This document shows positions 6,421-15,012 of a stretch of DNA of 28,597 nucleotides, piece by piece. The position numbers were made by a program, and so were the translations under genes. The notes below the pieces were generated by a model. The model ran no database searches. It saw only the letters and a program-made list of their open reading frames with translations, and was not told the DNA's origin. Each line of letters opens with the position of its first letter. Position 1 is the first letter of the stretch. This DNA comes from an uncultured Bacteroides sp. (lineage in GTDB: Bacteria; Bacteroidota; Bacteroidia; Bacteroidales; Bacteroidaceae): the NCBI GenBank assembly GCA_900544075.1, contig UQTJ01000038.1:1-28597 (forward strand), given 5' to 3'.

Positions 6421-6456
6421 AAAAAAACGCTGCCCATCGCCGGGCAACGTTTTTTA
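6421..6456. terminator. Intrinsic terminator
   Basis: TGCCC (6431-6435) pairs with GGGCA (6442-6446), extended by AACG and CGTT across single unpaired bases, with an A-run on the left and a T-run on the right. It is a compact GC-rich terminator for the SUI1-like gene and is symmetric. Confidence 0.8.
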
Positions 6457-6796
6457 GAATGAATGAAAAACAAGTGAATGTGATTTTTTTCTTAGAATAG
6501 AATTATTTTCTTTAGTATTCAGAGTAAAAAAAACGATTAAAGAGATACGGGTTATTTAATATATAAAACTAATAAACAAATAATTTCATTAACTTCAGTG
6601 CAAATATAGAAACTATTTCTTTAACAACAAAAATATTGAGCACTTTTTTATTAAAAAATTTAATTATACCCACTCTATATTATTTAAATAGATAAAGAAA
6701 CTACAGTTTTATTGAAAATAGAATTAACTCAGAACTGAGGTAAAAGAATAAATTTGTACTTTTGCCTTTGATAAAAATTTTATACTTTTTCTTGGT
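6457..6796. other. AT-rich intergenic region
   Basis: These 340 bases carry no plausible gene. The composition is very AT-rich with runs of A and T. The only supported element is TACTTTTG at 6757-6764, a TAnnTTTG-type -7 box 33 bases before the carbonic anhydrase ATG. I see no convincing structured RNA. Confidence 0.5.
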
Positions 6797-7327
6797 ATGG
6801 CTTTAATTAAATCAGTAAGAGGATATACCCCAAAAATGGGAAAGAACTGTTATCTTGCAGACAATGCTACGATAATAGGCGATGTAGTAATGGGAGATGA
6901 TTGCAGCATATGGTTCAACACTGTATTAAGAGGAGATGTAAACTCCATACGGATAGGCGACAGAGTAAACATACAGGACGGAACTGTACTGCATACGCTA
7001 TATGAAAAGTCGGTTGTCGAAATAGGGAATGATGTTTCAATAGGCCATAACGTCACTCTGCACGGTGCATGCGTGAAGGACAACGCACTTATCGGGATGG
7101 GGTCTACCCTGCTTGACCATGCCGTAGTGGGAGAAGGAGCCATAGTTGCAGCCGGAGCATTGGTATTGGCAAACACACGGATAGAACCGCACACTCTGTG
7201 GGGAGGAGTGCCGGCCAAATTCATCAAAAAGGTTGACCCTGAACAAAGTAAGGAGTTAAACCAGAAAATAGCCAACGGGTATCTCATGTATGCATCGTGG
7301 TTCAAGGAGGAAGAAAATAAAGATTAA
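6797..7327 (+). CDS. Gamma-class carbonic anhydrase family protein
   Basis: This encodes 176 aa forming a left-handed beta-helix of hexapeptide repeats, typical of trimeric gamma carbonic anhydrases and relatives (YrdA, CaiE, PaaY). Zinc ligands are His66 (DGTVLH), His84 (SIGHNV) and His89 (TLHG) at the usual spacing. Arg45 and Asp47 (LRGD) and Gln60 (NIQDG) are also conserved. A C-terminal helix (residues about 148-175) follows the GGVPAKFIKK turn. It would interconvert CO2 and bicarbonate, although many family members show weak or no activity because they lack the acidic loop of Cam. It starts a run of same-strand genes with the ABC exporter 27 bases downstream. Confidence 0.9.
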   Translation: MALIKSVRGYTPKMGKNCYLADNATIIGDVVMGDDCSIWFNTVLRGDVNSIRIGDRVNIQDGTVLHTLYEKSVVEIGNDVSIGHNVTLHGACVKDNALIGMGSTLLDHAVVGEGAIVAAGALVLANTRIEPHTLWGGVPAKFIKKVDPEQSKELNQKIANGYLMYASWFKEEENKD

Positions 7328-7354
7328 TTTAAACTAACCATATTATATAAATAG

Positions 7355-9187
7355 ATGAAGGAATTTTTCAATCTACTCAGACGATTTGTCTCGCCGTATA
7401 AAAGATTTGTGGCATGGGCGATAATGCTGAACATACTTTCGGCCATATTCAACGTATTCTCGTTTTCACTGCTGATACCGATACTGAACATTTTGTTCAA
7501 GACAGACGGTGGAAACAAGGTATATACATTCATGGAATGGGGAAGCGCGCCTCTGAAAGACACTGTTGTGAATAACTTCTACTATTATGTGTCACAACTG
7601 ATAGAGATTTATGGTCCTTCTACCACACTGTTGTGGCTGGGATTGTTCCTTGGAGGTATGACACTGCTCAAGACAGCCTGCTACTTCGGCTCGTCAGCTG
7701 TAATGATTCCGCTCCGTACGGGCGTAGTGCGCGACATAAGAACGCTGGTATATTCAAAAATCATGTATCTGCCACTGAATTTCTTCTCCTCGGAAAGGAA
7801 AGGTGACATAATAGCCAGAATGAGCGGCGACGTGACAGAAATAGAAACATCCATAACAAGCTCGCTGGATATGCTGCTGAAAAATCCTATTCTCATCCTA
7901 TCGTATTTCGCGACACTGTTTGCTACCAGCTGGCAACTTACTGTATTTACACTCCTCGTACTGCCTACTATGGGATGGGTTATGGGACAGGTAGGAAGAA
8001 AACTCAAAAGAAAATCCCTTGAGGCACAGGACAAGTGGAGCGAAACTATGTCGCAGCTGGAAGAAACTCTTGGCGGACTGAGAATCATAAAGGCATTCGT
8101 GGCTGAAGAGAAAATGATAAACCGTTTCAACAAGTGCAGCAACGAGTTCAGACAGGCAACCAACAAGGTGGCTACACGCCAGGCTTTGGCTCACCCTATG
8201 AGCGAGTTCCTTGGCACAATCCTTATAGTCATTGTATTATGGTTCGGAGGTTCACTGATATTGGGAGAGAAATCATCCATCGACGCACCTACATTCATAT
8301 TCTATATGGTGATTCTGTACAGTGTGATAAACCCTCTGAAGGACTTCTCAAAGGCAGGATACAGCATTCCGAAAGGTCTTGCATCAATGGAGAGAGTTGA
8401 CAAAATCCTGAATGCACAGAACAATATAGTAGAAAAGAAAGATGCCCTACACATAAGCGAGCTGAAAGAGGAAATCGCATTCGAAAATGTATCATTCAGC
8501 TATGGCGAGAATGAGATTCTGCACGAGATTAACCTTAAGATAAAGAAAGGTGAAACCATAGCCCTCGTGGGACAAAGCGGTTCCGGAAAATCGACATTGG
8601 TAGACCTCATTCCGCGTTTCCATGACGTGCAGAAAGGAAAGGTCATGATAGATGGTGTAGACATCAAAGATTTGGCAGTAAAGGACTTACGCTCGCTTAT
8701 TGGTAACGTAAATCAGGAGGCAATTCTGTTTAACGACACTTTCTTCAACAATATCACCTTCGGAGTAGAAAATGCTACAATGGAACAAGTGATAGAGGCT
8801 GCAAAAATAGCCAATGCACACGATTTCATCATGGAAACCGAAGAAGGATATAACACAAACATCGGTGACAGAGGATGCCGTCTGTCGGGCGGACAGCGTC
8901 AGAGAATTTCAATAGCAAGAGCCATACTGAAAAATCCTGCCATACTGATACTGGACGAGGCTACATCGGCACTCGATACCGAAAGCGAAAGATTAGTACA
9001 GGAAGCTCTGGAAAGACTGATGAAGACACGTACGACAATAGCCATCGCACACAGACTGTCTACCATCAAGAATGCAAATACTATATATGTACTGTATGAA
9101 GGAAGAATTGTAGAAAGCGGCAAACATGAAGAACTGCTGCAAAAGAACGGCTATTACAAAAGGCTGAACGACATGCAGGCTTTGTAA
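7355..9187 (+). CDS. ABC exporter, fused permease and ATPase (MsbA-like)
   Basis: This encodes 610 aa, the normal length of a half-transporter that works as a homodimer in the inner membrane. Residues about 15-335 hold six membrane helices. The ATPase domain begins near 373: Walker A GQSGSGKST at 406-414, signature LSGGQRQR at 510-517, Walker B ILILDE ending at E535, D-loop SALD, and an H-loop His in AIAHR. The closest general type is MsbA/lipid exporter; a substrate such as lipid A is plausible but not provable from sequence. It sits between the carbonic anhydrase and pdxB with gaps of 27 and 23 bases, so cotranscription is likely although the functions look unrelated. Confidence 0.9.
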   Translation: MKEFFNLLRRFVSPYKRFVAWAIMLNILSAIFNVFSFSLLIPILNILFKTDGGNKVYTFMEWGSAPLKDTVVNNFYYYVSQLIEIYGPSTTLLWLGLFLGGMTLLKTACYFGSSAVMIPLRTGVVRDIRTLVYSKIMYLPLNFFSSERKGDIIARMSGDVTEIETSITSSLDMLLKNPILILSYFATLFATSWQLTVFTLLVLPTMGWVMGQVGRKLKRKSLEAQDKWSETMSQLEETLGGLRIIKAFVAEEKMINRFNKCSNEFRQATNKVATRQALAHPMSEFLGTILIVIVLWFGGSLILGEKSSIDAPTFIFYMVILYSVINPLKDFSKAGYSIPKGLASMERVDKILNAQNNIVEKKDALHISELKEEIAFENVSFSYGENEILHEINLKIKKGETIALVGQSGSGKSTLVDLIPRFHDVQKGKVMIDGVDIKDLAVKDLRSLIGNVNQEAILFNDTFFNNITFGVENATMEQVIEAAKIANAHDFIMETEEGYNTNIGDRGCRLSGGQRQRISIARAILKNPAILILDEATSALDTESERLVQEALERLMKTRTTIAIAHRLSTIKNANTIYVLYEGRIVESGKHEELLQKNGYYKRLNDMQAL

Positions 9188-9210
9188 GCCCAAAACACTA
9201 ACAGAAGAAG

Positions 9211-10221
9211 ATGAAAATAGTTGTTGACAATAAAATCCCTTATATCAGGGAAACGTTGGCAAAGATTACTGACAATGTAGTTTATCTGCCGGGGAATGAG
9301 ATTGATGCAGAATCAGTAAAAGATGCAGATGCACTGATTACAAGAACGAGAACTAAATGCAATAAACAGCTTTTGGAGGGCAGCAATGTGAAATTCATAG
9401 GAACTGCCACTATCGGTTTCGACCATATTGATACCGAATACTGCAAGGAGGCCGGCATAACATGGAAAAACTGTCCCGGATGTAACGCCGGGGCTGTAGA
9501 GCAATATGTACACGCGGTTTTAAGTCTGCTTGAAAAAGAAAAAGGAATGGACTTGGCAAATACCTGCATCGGAATAGTCGGTGTGGGACACGTAGGTTCC
9601 AGGATAATGCGACTTGCCGGAAGATTGGGTATGAAAGTACTGCTTAATGACCCACCAAGAAAGGATAGCGGAGAAAAGGGATTCGTAGACTTGGAAACTT
9701 TGGCAAGAGAATGCGATATCATTACTTTCCATACACCTCTTATAAAAGATGGCAAATACAAGACGTTTCATCTGGCAGACAGACAGTTCTTTGAATCTGT
9801 ACGCAAAAGGCCGGTGATAATAAATACGTCGAGGGGCGAAGTGATTGATACGGAAGCTATCCTTGATGCTTTAAATAAAGGACTTATCTCAGAAGCTGTA
9901 ATAGACGTGTGGGAGAACGAACCGAACATTAATCTGGAACTGCTAAAAAGAGTTTTCGTCGGTACTCCGCATATAGCAGGCTACTCGGCAGACGGAAAGC
10001 TTAATGCCACTACTATGACATTAAAATCTTTATGCGATTTTTTCGGAATAGATATGAATATCGACTTGTCACTGCCGGAAGATTTGATTAAGCCTGAATC
10101 ATCAGTGAGTGAGAATGATATACTCCTGAACTATAATCCTAAAAATGACTACAATATCTTACTGGCTCACCCGGAGGATTTTGAAAAATTAAGAGGAAAT
10201 TACAGACTCAGAAAAGAGTAA
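9211..10221 (+). CDS. pdxB: 4-phosphoerythronate dehydrogenase
   Basis: This encodes 336 aa of the D-2-hydroxyacid dehydrogenase superfamily. The nucleotide-binding motif GIVGVGHVGSR lies near residues 121-131. The catalytic Arg is in INTSRGEVID, the Glu in VWENEPN, and the His in GTPHIAGYSADGK; the last is characteristic of PdxB rather than of SerA or lactate dehydrogenases. PdxB oxidises 4-phosphoerythronate in DXP-dependent pyridoxal phosphate synthesis. The N-terminus MKIVVDNKIPYIRETL also matches the PdxB type. The C-terminal part after about residue 260 would be the dimerisation domain, slightly shorter than in enterobacteria. It ends the run that begins at the carbonic anhydrase. Confidence 0.88.
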   Translation: MKIVVDNKIPYIRETLAKITDNVVYLPGNEIDAESVKDADALITRTRTKCNKQLLEGSNVKFIGTATIGFDHIDTEYCKEAGITWKNCPGCNAGAVEQYVHAVLSLLEKEKGMDLANTCIGIVGVGHVGSRIMRLAGRLGMKVLLNDPPRKDSGEKGFVDLETLARECDIITFHTPLIKDGKYKTFHLADRQFFESVRKRPVIINTSRGEVIDTEAILDALNKGLISEAVIDVWENEPNINLELLKRVFVGTPHIAGYSADGKLNATTMTLKSLCDFFGIDMNIDLSLPEDLIKPESSVSENDILLNYNPKNDYNILLAHPEDFEKLRGNYRLRKE

Positions 10222-10295
10222 TAAACAATTTTTTTCGGTTTTTGAAGAGATTTTCATGCACAATATACATGTTTTTGTGCAAAAAAGTGCATTTA

Positions 10296-10339
10296 TTTCA
10301 CTAAATATTTGGTGAAAACAAGAAATATTTATTCCTTTG
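10296..10339 (+). promoter_or_regulatory. acpP-fabF-rnc promoter with overlapping palindromic operator candidate
   Basis: TTTG (10308-10311), a 20-base spacer and TTCCTTTG (10332-10339) fit a Bacteroidota promoter, with a start expected near 10346 and a leader of about 45 bases. Centred on the -33 box is a 22-bp inverted repeat, 10296-10317: left half TTTCACTAAAT, right half ATTTGGTGAAA, which pair at 10 of 11 positions. A dimeric regulator bound there would cover the -33 element and repress the operon. No known site name can be assigned. Confidence 0.6.
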
Positions 10340-10390
10340 CAGCGAATATTTAATCAAAAAACAATTTTATAAACTTAAAAATTTAGAATT

Positions 10391-10624
10391 ATGTCTGAAA
10401 TTGCATCAAAAGTACAGAAAATTATCGTTGATAAATTAGGTGTAGAAGAATCAGAAGTTGTACCAACAGCTAGCTTCACTAACGATTTGGGTGCTGACTC
10501 TTTGGATACAGTTGAATTGATCATGGAATTCGAAAAAGAATTCGGTATCTCTATTCCAGATGATCAGGCAGAAAAGATCCAGACTGTAGGTGACGCTATC
10601 TCTTACATCGAAGCTAACAAATAA
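10391..10624 (+). CDS. acpP: Acyl carrier protein
   Basis: This encodes 77 aa, the standard ACP length. Ser37 in GADSLDTVEL is the 4'-phosphopantetheine attachment site. The protein is acidic and has the four-helix pattern, ending in AEKIQTVGDAISYIEAN. It carries growing acyl chains for type II fatty-acid synthesis in the cytoplasm and also supplies lipid A and lipoic acid synthesis. Codons are biased to those of highly expressed genes (GGT, GAA, CTTG-poor). It leads the acpP-fabF-rnc operon, with fabF 15 bases downstream, and its promoter carries a palindrome over the -33 box. Confidence 0.97.
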   Translation: MSEIASKVQKIIVDKLGVEESEVVPTASFTNDLGADSLDTVELIMEFEKEFGISIPDDQAEKIQTVGDAISYIEANK

Positions 10625-10639
10625 TTAATTCTCTAATTT

Positions 10640-11905
10640 ATGGAATTAAAGAGAGTAGTAGTAACAGGTCTTGGTGCATTGACTCCACTTGGTAACACTG
10701 TTCCTGAATTCTGGAACAACCTTATCAACGGAGTGAGTGGGGCAGGACCTATTACTCACTTTGATGCTTCAAAGTTTAAAACTCAGTTTGCATGTGAAGT
10801 AAAGAACTTCAATGCAGCAGACTATATGGACCGTAAAGAGGCTCGCAAAATGGACCTCTATACACAATACGCAGTAGCTGCAGCCAAAGAAGCTGTAACA
10901 GACGCTGCTATTGATGTAGAAAAAGAAGATTTGAATAAAGTAGGTGTTATTTTAGGTGTTGGTATCGGCGGTATCCGTACCTTCGAAGAGGAAGTAGGCG
11001 GATATGAACAGACAAAAGATACTATCGGTCCTAAATTCAGCCCTTTCTTTATACCGAAAATGATTGCCGATATCGCATCCGGACAAATCTCAATCATGTA
11101 CGGTTTCCACGGACCTAACTTCACTACTACATCTGCATGTGCTTCATCATCAAATGCCATTGCCGACGCTTTCAACTATATCCGCTTAGGCAAAGCTAAT
11201 ATAATAGTAACAGGTGGTGCTGAAGCAGCTATCTTCGCAGCTGGTGTTGGTGGTTTTAACGCAATGCACGCTCTCTCTACTCGAAATGATGACCCAACTC
11301 GCGCTTCACGTCCATTTAGTGCAAGCCGTGACGGATTCGTTATGGGAGAAGGTGCCGGTATCCTGATTCTTGAAGAACTGGAACACGCAAAAGCTCGTGG
11401 AGCCAAGATTTATGCAGAACTTGCCGGTGTTGGTGCTTCTGCAGATGCACATCATCTTACAGCATCTCATCCTGAAGGACTTGGTGCAAAATTAGTTATG
11501 ATGAATGCATTGGAAGATGCAGGAATGCAACCTGAAGACATCGACTACATCAATGTTCACGGAACATCAACTCCTGTAGGCGACGTATCTGAAGTAAAAG
11601 CTATCAAAGAAGTTTTCGGCGAACATGCTTACAAGCTTAACATTAGCTCAACTAAGTCTATGACTGGTCACTTACTTGGAGCAACAGGTGGTGTAGAAGC
11701 TATTGCAAGTGTTTTGTCTGTTAAGAATGACATTGTACCTCCAACTATCAACCACGAAGAAGGCGACAACGATGAAAATATCGACTACAACCTTAACTTC
11801 ACATTCAATACAGCACAAAAACGTACTGTACGCGCTGCATTGAGTAATACATTCGGTTTCGGTGGTCACAATGCTTGTGTAATCGTTAAAAAATACACTG
11901 AATAA
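10640..11905 (+). CDS. fabF: Beta-ketoacyl-ACP synthase II
   Basis: This encodes 421 aa. The catalytic triad of condensing enzymes is Cys167 (TTSACASSSNA), His307 (NVHGTSTPVGD) and His344 (MTGHLLGATGG). The C-terminal FGFGGHNACVIVKK motif is also typical. It condenses malonyl-ACP with acyl-ACP, extending chains and being needed for cis-vaccenate-type elongation in other bacteria. The placement between acpP and rnc is the arrangement common in Bacteroidota. Codon bias matches acpP, indicating strong expression. The rnc start follows its stop by three bases. Confidence 0.97.
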   Translation: MELKRVVVTGLGALTPLGNTVPEFWNNLINGVSGAGPITHFDASKFKTQFACEVKNFNAADYMDRKEARKMDLYTQYAVAAAKEAVTDAAIDVEKEDLNKVGVILGVGIGGIRTFEEEVGGYEQTKDTIGPKFSPFFIPKMIADIASGQISIMYGFHGPNFTTTSACASSSNAIADAFNYIRLGKANIIVTGGAEAAIFAAGVGGFNAMHALSTRNDDPTRASRPFSASRDGFVMGEGAGILILEELEHAKARGAKIYAELAGVGASADAHHLTASHPEGLGAKLVMMNALEDAGMQPEDIDYINVHGTSTPVGDVSEVKAIKEVFGEHAYKLNISSTKSMTGHLLGATGGVEAIASVLSVKNDIVPPTINHEEGDNDENIDYNLNFTFNTAQKRTVRAALSNTFGFGGHNACVIVKKYTE

Positions 11906-11908
11906 ACT

Positions 11909-12844
11909 GTGTTAGCAAATATTACAGATAGAATAAGACTCTTTTTCCGCAAGGAAAAGGAGCCTTATTTTCGTTTTTACAGGATATTGGGATTCTACCC
12001 TCGCAATATAGAAATATACAAACAGGCCCTATTGCACAAATCGTCTTCGGTGAAGACACAAGGCAGACTCATCAATAACGAACGCCTTGAGTTTTTAGGA
12101 GATGCAATACTGGATGCTATAGTAGCGGACATAGTGTATAAAAAGTTTGAGGGTAAACGTGAAGGTTTTCTCACAAATACACGTTCAAAAATAGTACAGA
12201 GAGAAACCTTGAACAACATTGCCATTAATATTGGCTTGGACAAACTTATCAAATATTCTTCAAAACAGTCCTCTCATAACAGCTATATGAGCGGAAATGC
12301 CTTCGAAGCTCTAATCGGAGCAATCTACCTTGACAGAGGTTACAGGGCATGCAAAAAGTTCATGGAGGAGCGTATTATTGGCCAGTATATCAATCTTGAC
12401 AAAATCTCACGCAAGGAAGTAAACTTCAAATCAAAACTTATCGAGTGGAGCCAGAAAAATAAATTTGAAATAGAGTTCCGACTGATCGGTCAAACTTTGG
12501 ACGACAACCAGAACCCTGTTTTTGAAACTCAGATAATAGTTGAGAACATTCCTGGTGGTACAGGCAAGGGATATTCAAAAAAGGAATCACAACAGGAAGC
12601 AGCCCATATAACAATGAGTATGATTAAAAAGGACTCAGTATTCATTGATGCTATATTCGCCGCTAAAAACGAAAGAGAAAGCCTTGAGAAGCCTGCTGAC
12701 AGCAATGTACAGGAAAGCGTAGAAATGAAGATTGAAGAGGAATACAAATTCGACTCTATCGAAGAGACATATAGCGATGAGGAAAGAATAATATCTGAAG
12801 CAGAGGAAGCTGCTTTTGCTCAGGAAGAGGATAAGAAAGAATAA
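11909..12844 (+). CDS. rnc: Ribonuclease III with acidic C-terminal tail
   Basis: This encodes 311 aa starting at GTG 11909, three bases after the fabF stop. No other start preserves the N-terminus, and the leading segment (DRIRLFFRKEKEPYFRFYRILGFYPRN) looks conserved. The RNase III signature NNERLEFLGDAILD is at 56-69, with Glu58 and Asp65 as metal ligands. The second catalytic motif reads GNAFEALIGAIY (129-140): Glu133 is present, but the Asp that is D114 in the E. coli enzyme is Asn130 here. The double-stranded RNA-binding domain covers about 171-243. A tail of about 65 residues rich in Glu and Asp follows, making the protein longer than the usual 220-250 aa. It processes rRNA precursors and double-stranded RNA. 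Confidence 0.93.
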   Translation: MLANITDRIRLFFRKEKEPYFRFYRILGFYPRNIEIYKQALLHKSSSVKTQGRLINNERLEFLGDAILDAIVADIVYKKFEGKREGFLTNTRSKIVQRETLNNIAINIGLDKLIKYSSKQSSHNSYMSGNAFEALIGAIYLDRGYRACKKFMEERIIGQYINLDKISRKEVNFKSKLIEWSQKNKFEIEFRLIGQTLDDNQNPVFETQIIVENIPGGTGKGYSKKESQQEAAHITMSMIKKDSVFIDAIFAAKNERESLEKPADSNVQESVEMKIEEEYKFDSIEETYSDEERIISEAEEAAFAQEEDKKE

Positions 12845-12864
12845 CAGACAGGTATCTATACAAG

Positions 12865-12908
12865 AAAAGCGTGAATAACTTACCGATTAGGAAGTAATTC
12901 ACGCTTTT
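12865..12908. terminator. Bidirectional terminator between rnc and tsf
   Basis: AAAAGCGTGAAT at 12865 pairs with ATTCACGCTTTT ending at 12908, and the stem continues as ACTT/AAGT across a mismatch around the loop ACCGATTAGG. A- and T-runs flank both sides, so it can stop both rnc and the convergent tsf transcripts. Confidence 0.85.
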
Positions 12909-12931
12909 GTATTTTTATTGAACTAACTCAA

Positions 12932-13924
12932 TTATTCAGCACGCAAAGTAAATCGTTTGAAATCTGTGATAGCCAATTCCGGATCAGCAGCCTTCAATGT
13001 ATCAGCTACAGTCTTCTTAGGATCCATAATGCTTTCCTGGTTCAAAAGACAAACTTCTTTCAAGAATTTGCCCAAACGACCTTTAGCAATATTTTCAATC
13101 ATAGCCTGTGGCAAGTTAGCAGCTTTTTCAGCAGCTACAGTTTCTTTGATTTCTTTAGCCTTAGCTACGTCTTCAGCAGTAATCCATCCCTTAGCCATGT
13201 TGCTTTCCATGTGTTCTTCGCTGTCAACGTGAGCTGGGTTGATACCAGCTTTCTTCAAAGCTGCTTCTACAGCTTTCTGAACCTGTTCTGCTTTAGTCTT
13301 TTCAATAGCTACATTGATTTCTTCCTGCTTTACAGATTCTGGAACACCAGCTTCATCAATTGCGATTGGGTTCATAGCTGCAATCTGCATACAGATTTCA
13401 TGTGCAAGCTGCTGATCGCAAGGCTTATTGAAAGCTACCATAGTACAAAGCTGATTCTTGCTCATGTGGTTGTAAACAGCAGTATTAGCTCCTGTTACTA
13501 CGAAATAACCATCCAATTCCATTTTTTCACCAGTGATACCACTACGGTCAACTACTGCGTCAGCGATTGTAGCGTTACCCATTGGAAGAGCCTTAACTTC
13601 ATCCAAAGTCTGGCACTTGTTAGCGATTGCAGCATCAAGGATAGCCTGAGTCAAAGCAACGAAATCAGCATTTTTAGCAACGAAGTCAGTTTCACACTTC
13701 AAAGCTATCATTGCAGCATAGTCACCTGTAGACTTAGCCAATACACAACCTTCTGAAGTTTCACGGTCAGAACGTTTTGCTGCTACAGCCTGTCCTTTTT
13801 TACGAATAATTTCCATTGCCTTGTCGAAATCGCCTTCAGCGTCGTTCAAAGCATTTTTACAGTCCATCATACCAGCTCCTGTCAATTTACGAAGCTTGGT
13901 AATATCTGCCATACTTACAGCCAT
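12932..13924 (-). CDS. tsf: Elongation factor Ts
   Basis: This encodes 330 aa, long compared with the E. coli protein (283) but usual for Bacteroidota. The N-terminal UBA-like domain reads MADITKLRKLTGAGMMDCKNALNDA, and the EF-Tu contact motif is CETDFVAKN. EF-Ts releases GDP from EF-Tu. Translation could start at 13924 (MAVSMADI) or at the second Met at 13912. It is the last gene of the rplM-rpsI-rpsB-tsf cluster, separated from rpsB by 131 bases that contain a long hairpin, and ends at a bidirectional terminator. Confidence 0.97.
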   Translation of the reverse strand: MAVSMADITKLRKLTGAGMMDCKNALNDAEGDFDKAMEIIRKKGQAVAAKRSDRETSEGCVLAKSTGDYAAMIALKCETDFVAKNADFVALTQAILDAAIANKCQTLDEVKALPMGNATIADAVVDRSGITGEKMELDGYFVVTGANTAVYNHMSKNQLCTMVAFNKPCDQQLAHEICMQIAAMNPIAIDEAGVPESVKQEEINVAIEKTKAEQVQKAVEAALKKAGINPAHVDSEEHMESNMAKGWITAEDVAKAKEIKETVAAEKAANLPQAMIENIAKGRLGKFLKEVCLLNQESIMDPKKTVADTLKAADPELAITDFKRFTLRAE

Positions 13925-13969
13925 AATAAATTCTTTTTATTAAGAGTTAATAATGTCGTTATAAAACAA

Positions 13970-14034
13970 AATTGAGAATTGAGAATTGAGAATCTGAGCA
14001 TATATGTTCCATTCTCAATTTTCAATTCTCAATT
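13970..14034. repeat. 7-bp periodic inverted array between rpsB and tsf
   Basis: TTGAGAA is repeated three times (13972-13992), and the complementary side reads TTCTCAA, TTTTCAA, TTCTCAA (14012-14032). The two arms pair over 23 bp (13971-13993 with 14011-14033) with one mismatch around a 17-base loop. It could act as an attenuator or mRNA-processing site that adjusts tsf relative to rpsB. No long T-run follows on the minus strand beyond a few bases, so full termination is uncertain. Confidence 0.8.
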
Positions 14035-14055
14035 TTATATATTTAAGTTTCTGAA

Positions 14056-14892
14056 TTAAGCTTCATCCTCCTTGCTAACGAAAGCAGCAGCTTTAGCAGC
14101 GTTTATAGCATCTTCTTCAGCTTTATCCATGCGAGCTCTACCAGCTTTTTTCTTAGGAGCCTTAGGAGCAGCTTCACCAGCAGCATCCATATCTACCTTT
14201 TCAGCTTTTCTTTCTTCCAAGCCTTCAGCCATAGCAGCGCAGCAAGCATCAAGAATTACTTCTACAGACTTAGTTGCATCGTCATTAGCTGGGATAACGT
14301 AATCTACGTTAGAAGGGTCAGAGTTTGTATCAACGATTGCGAATACAGGAATACCAAGACGGTTAGCTTCGCGTACTGCAATATTTTCTTTCAAAACGTC
14401 GATAACAAACAAAGCTGATGGAAGACGAGTCAAGTCAGCGATAGAACCAAGGTTCTTTTCAAGTTTAGCACGCTGACGAGAGATCTGAAGGATTTCTCTC
14501 TTAGACAAGTTTGAATAAGTACCATCGTTAGTAAGTTTGTCGATAGTTGCCATCTTCTTAACAGCCTTACGGATTGTTGGGAAGTTAGTCAACATACCAC
14601 CTGGCCAACGTTCGATAACGTATGGCATATTTACAGAAGCAGCTTTCTCAGCTACAACCTGTTTAGCCTGTTTTTTAGTAGCAACAAACAGGATTTTCTT
14701 TCCTGATTTTGCAATCTGCTTCAAAGCTTCAGCAGCTTCTTCAACTTTTACAACGGTTTTGTTAAGGTCGATGATATGGATACCGTTGCGTTCCATGAAA
14801 ATATAAGGAGCCATTGCTGGGTTCCACTTTCTCTTCAAATGTCCGAAGTGGCAGCCTGCTTCCAATAATGTATCAAAATTTACTCTTGACAT
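14056..14892 (-). CDS. rpsB: 30S ribosomal protein S2
   Basis: This encodes 278 aa. The N-terminus MSRVNFDTLLEAGCHFGHLKRKWNPAMAPYIF and the internal ERWPGGMLTNFPTIRKAVKKM and DTNSDPSNVDYVIPANDDA segments are characteristic of S2. It binds the 30S head near S1 and is needed for initiation. The C-terminal 50 residues form a charged Ala/Lys/Glu-rich extension (APKAPKKKAGRARMDKAEEDAINAAK region) as often seen in Bacteroidota. It lies between rpsI (222-base gap) and tsf. Confidence 0.97.
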   Translation of the reverse strand: MSRVNFDTLLEAGCHFGHLKRKWNPAMAPYIFMERNGIHIIDLNKTVVKVEEAAEALKQIAKSGKKILFVATKKQAKQVVAEKAASVNMPYVIERWPGGMLTNFPTIRKAVKKMATIDKLTNDGTYSNLSKREILQISRQRAKLEKNLGSIADLTRLPSALFVIDVLKENIAVREANRLGIPVFAIVDTNSDPSNVDYVIPANDDATKSVEVILDACCAAMAEGLEERKAEKVDMDAAGEAAPKAPKKKAGRARMDKAEEDAINAAKAAAFVSKEDEA

Positions 14893-15012
14893 TGTTTTTA
14901 ATTTTAATCGTTTACTTTCTTTTTTGTTTTTAATTTAACCAACTGTCGGGTAGTCTCTCCGCAAACAATTGTAGGAAGAATCCTGACAGTTTAGATACTA
15001 AACGCTTTAACA

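Noticed and set aside
10250..10293. TGCAC/GTGCA pairs as a pdxB terminator
   Set aside because: The five-base arms occur in several alternative pairings with a mostly AT loop; a terminator is possible, but the structure is too weak to annotate.
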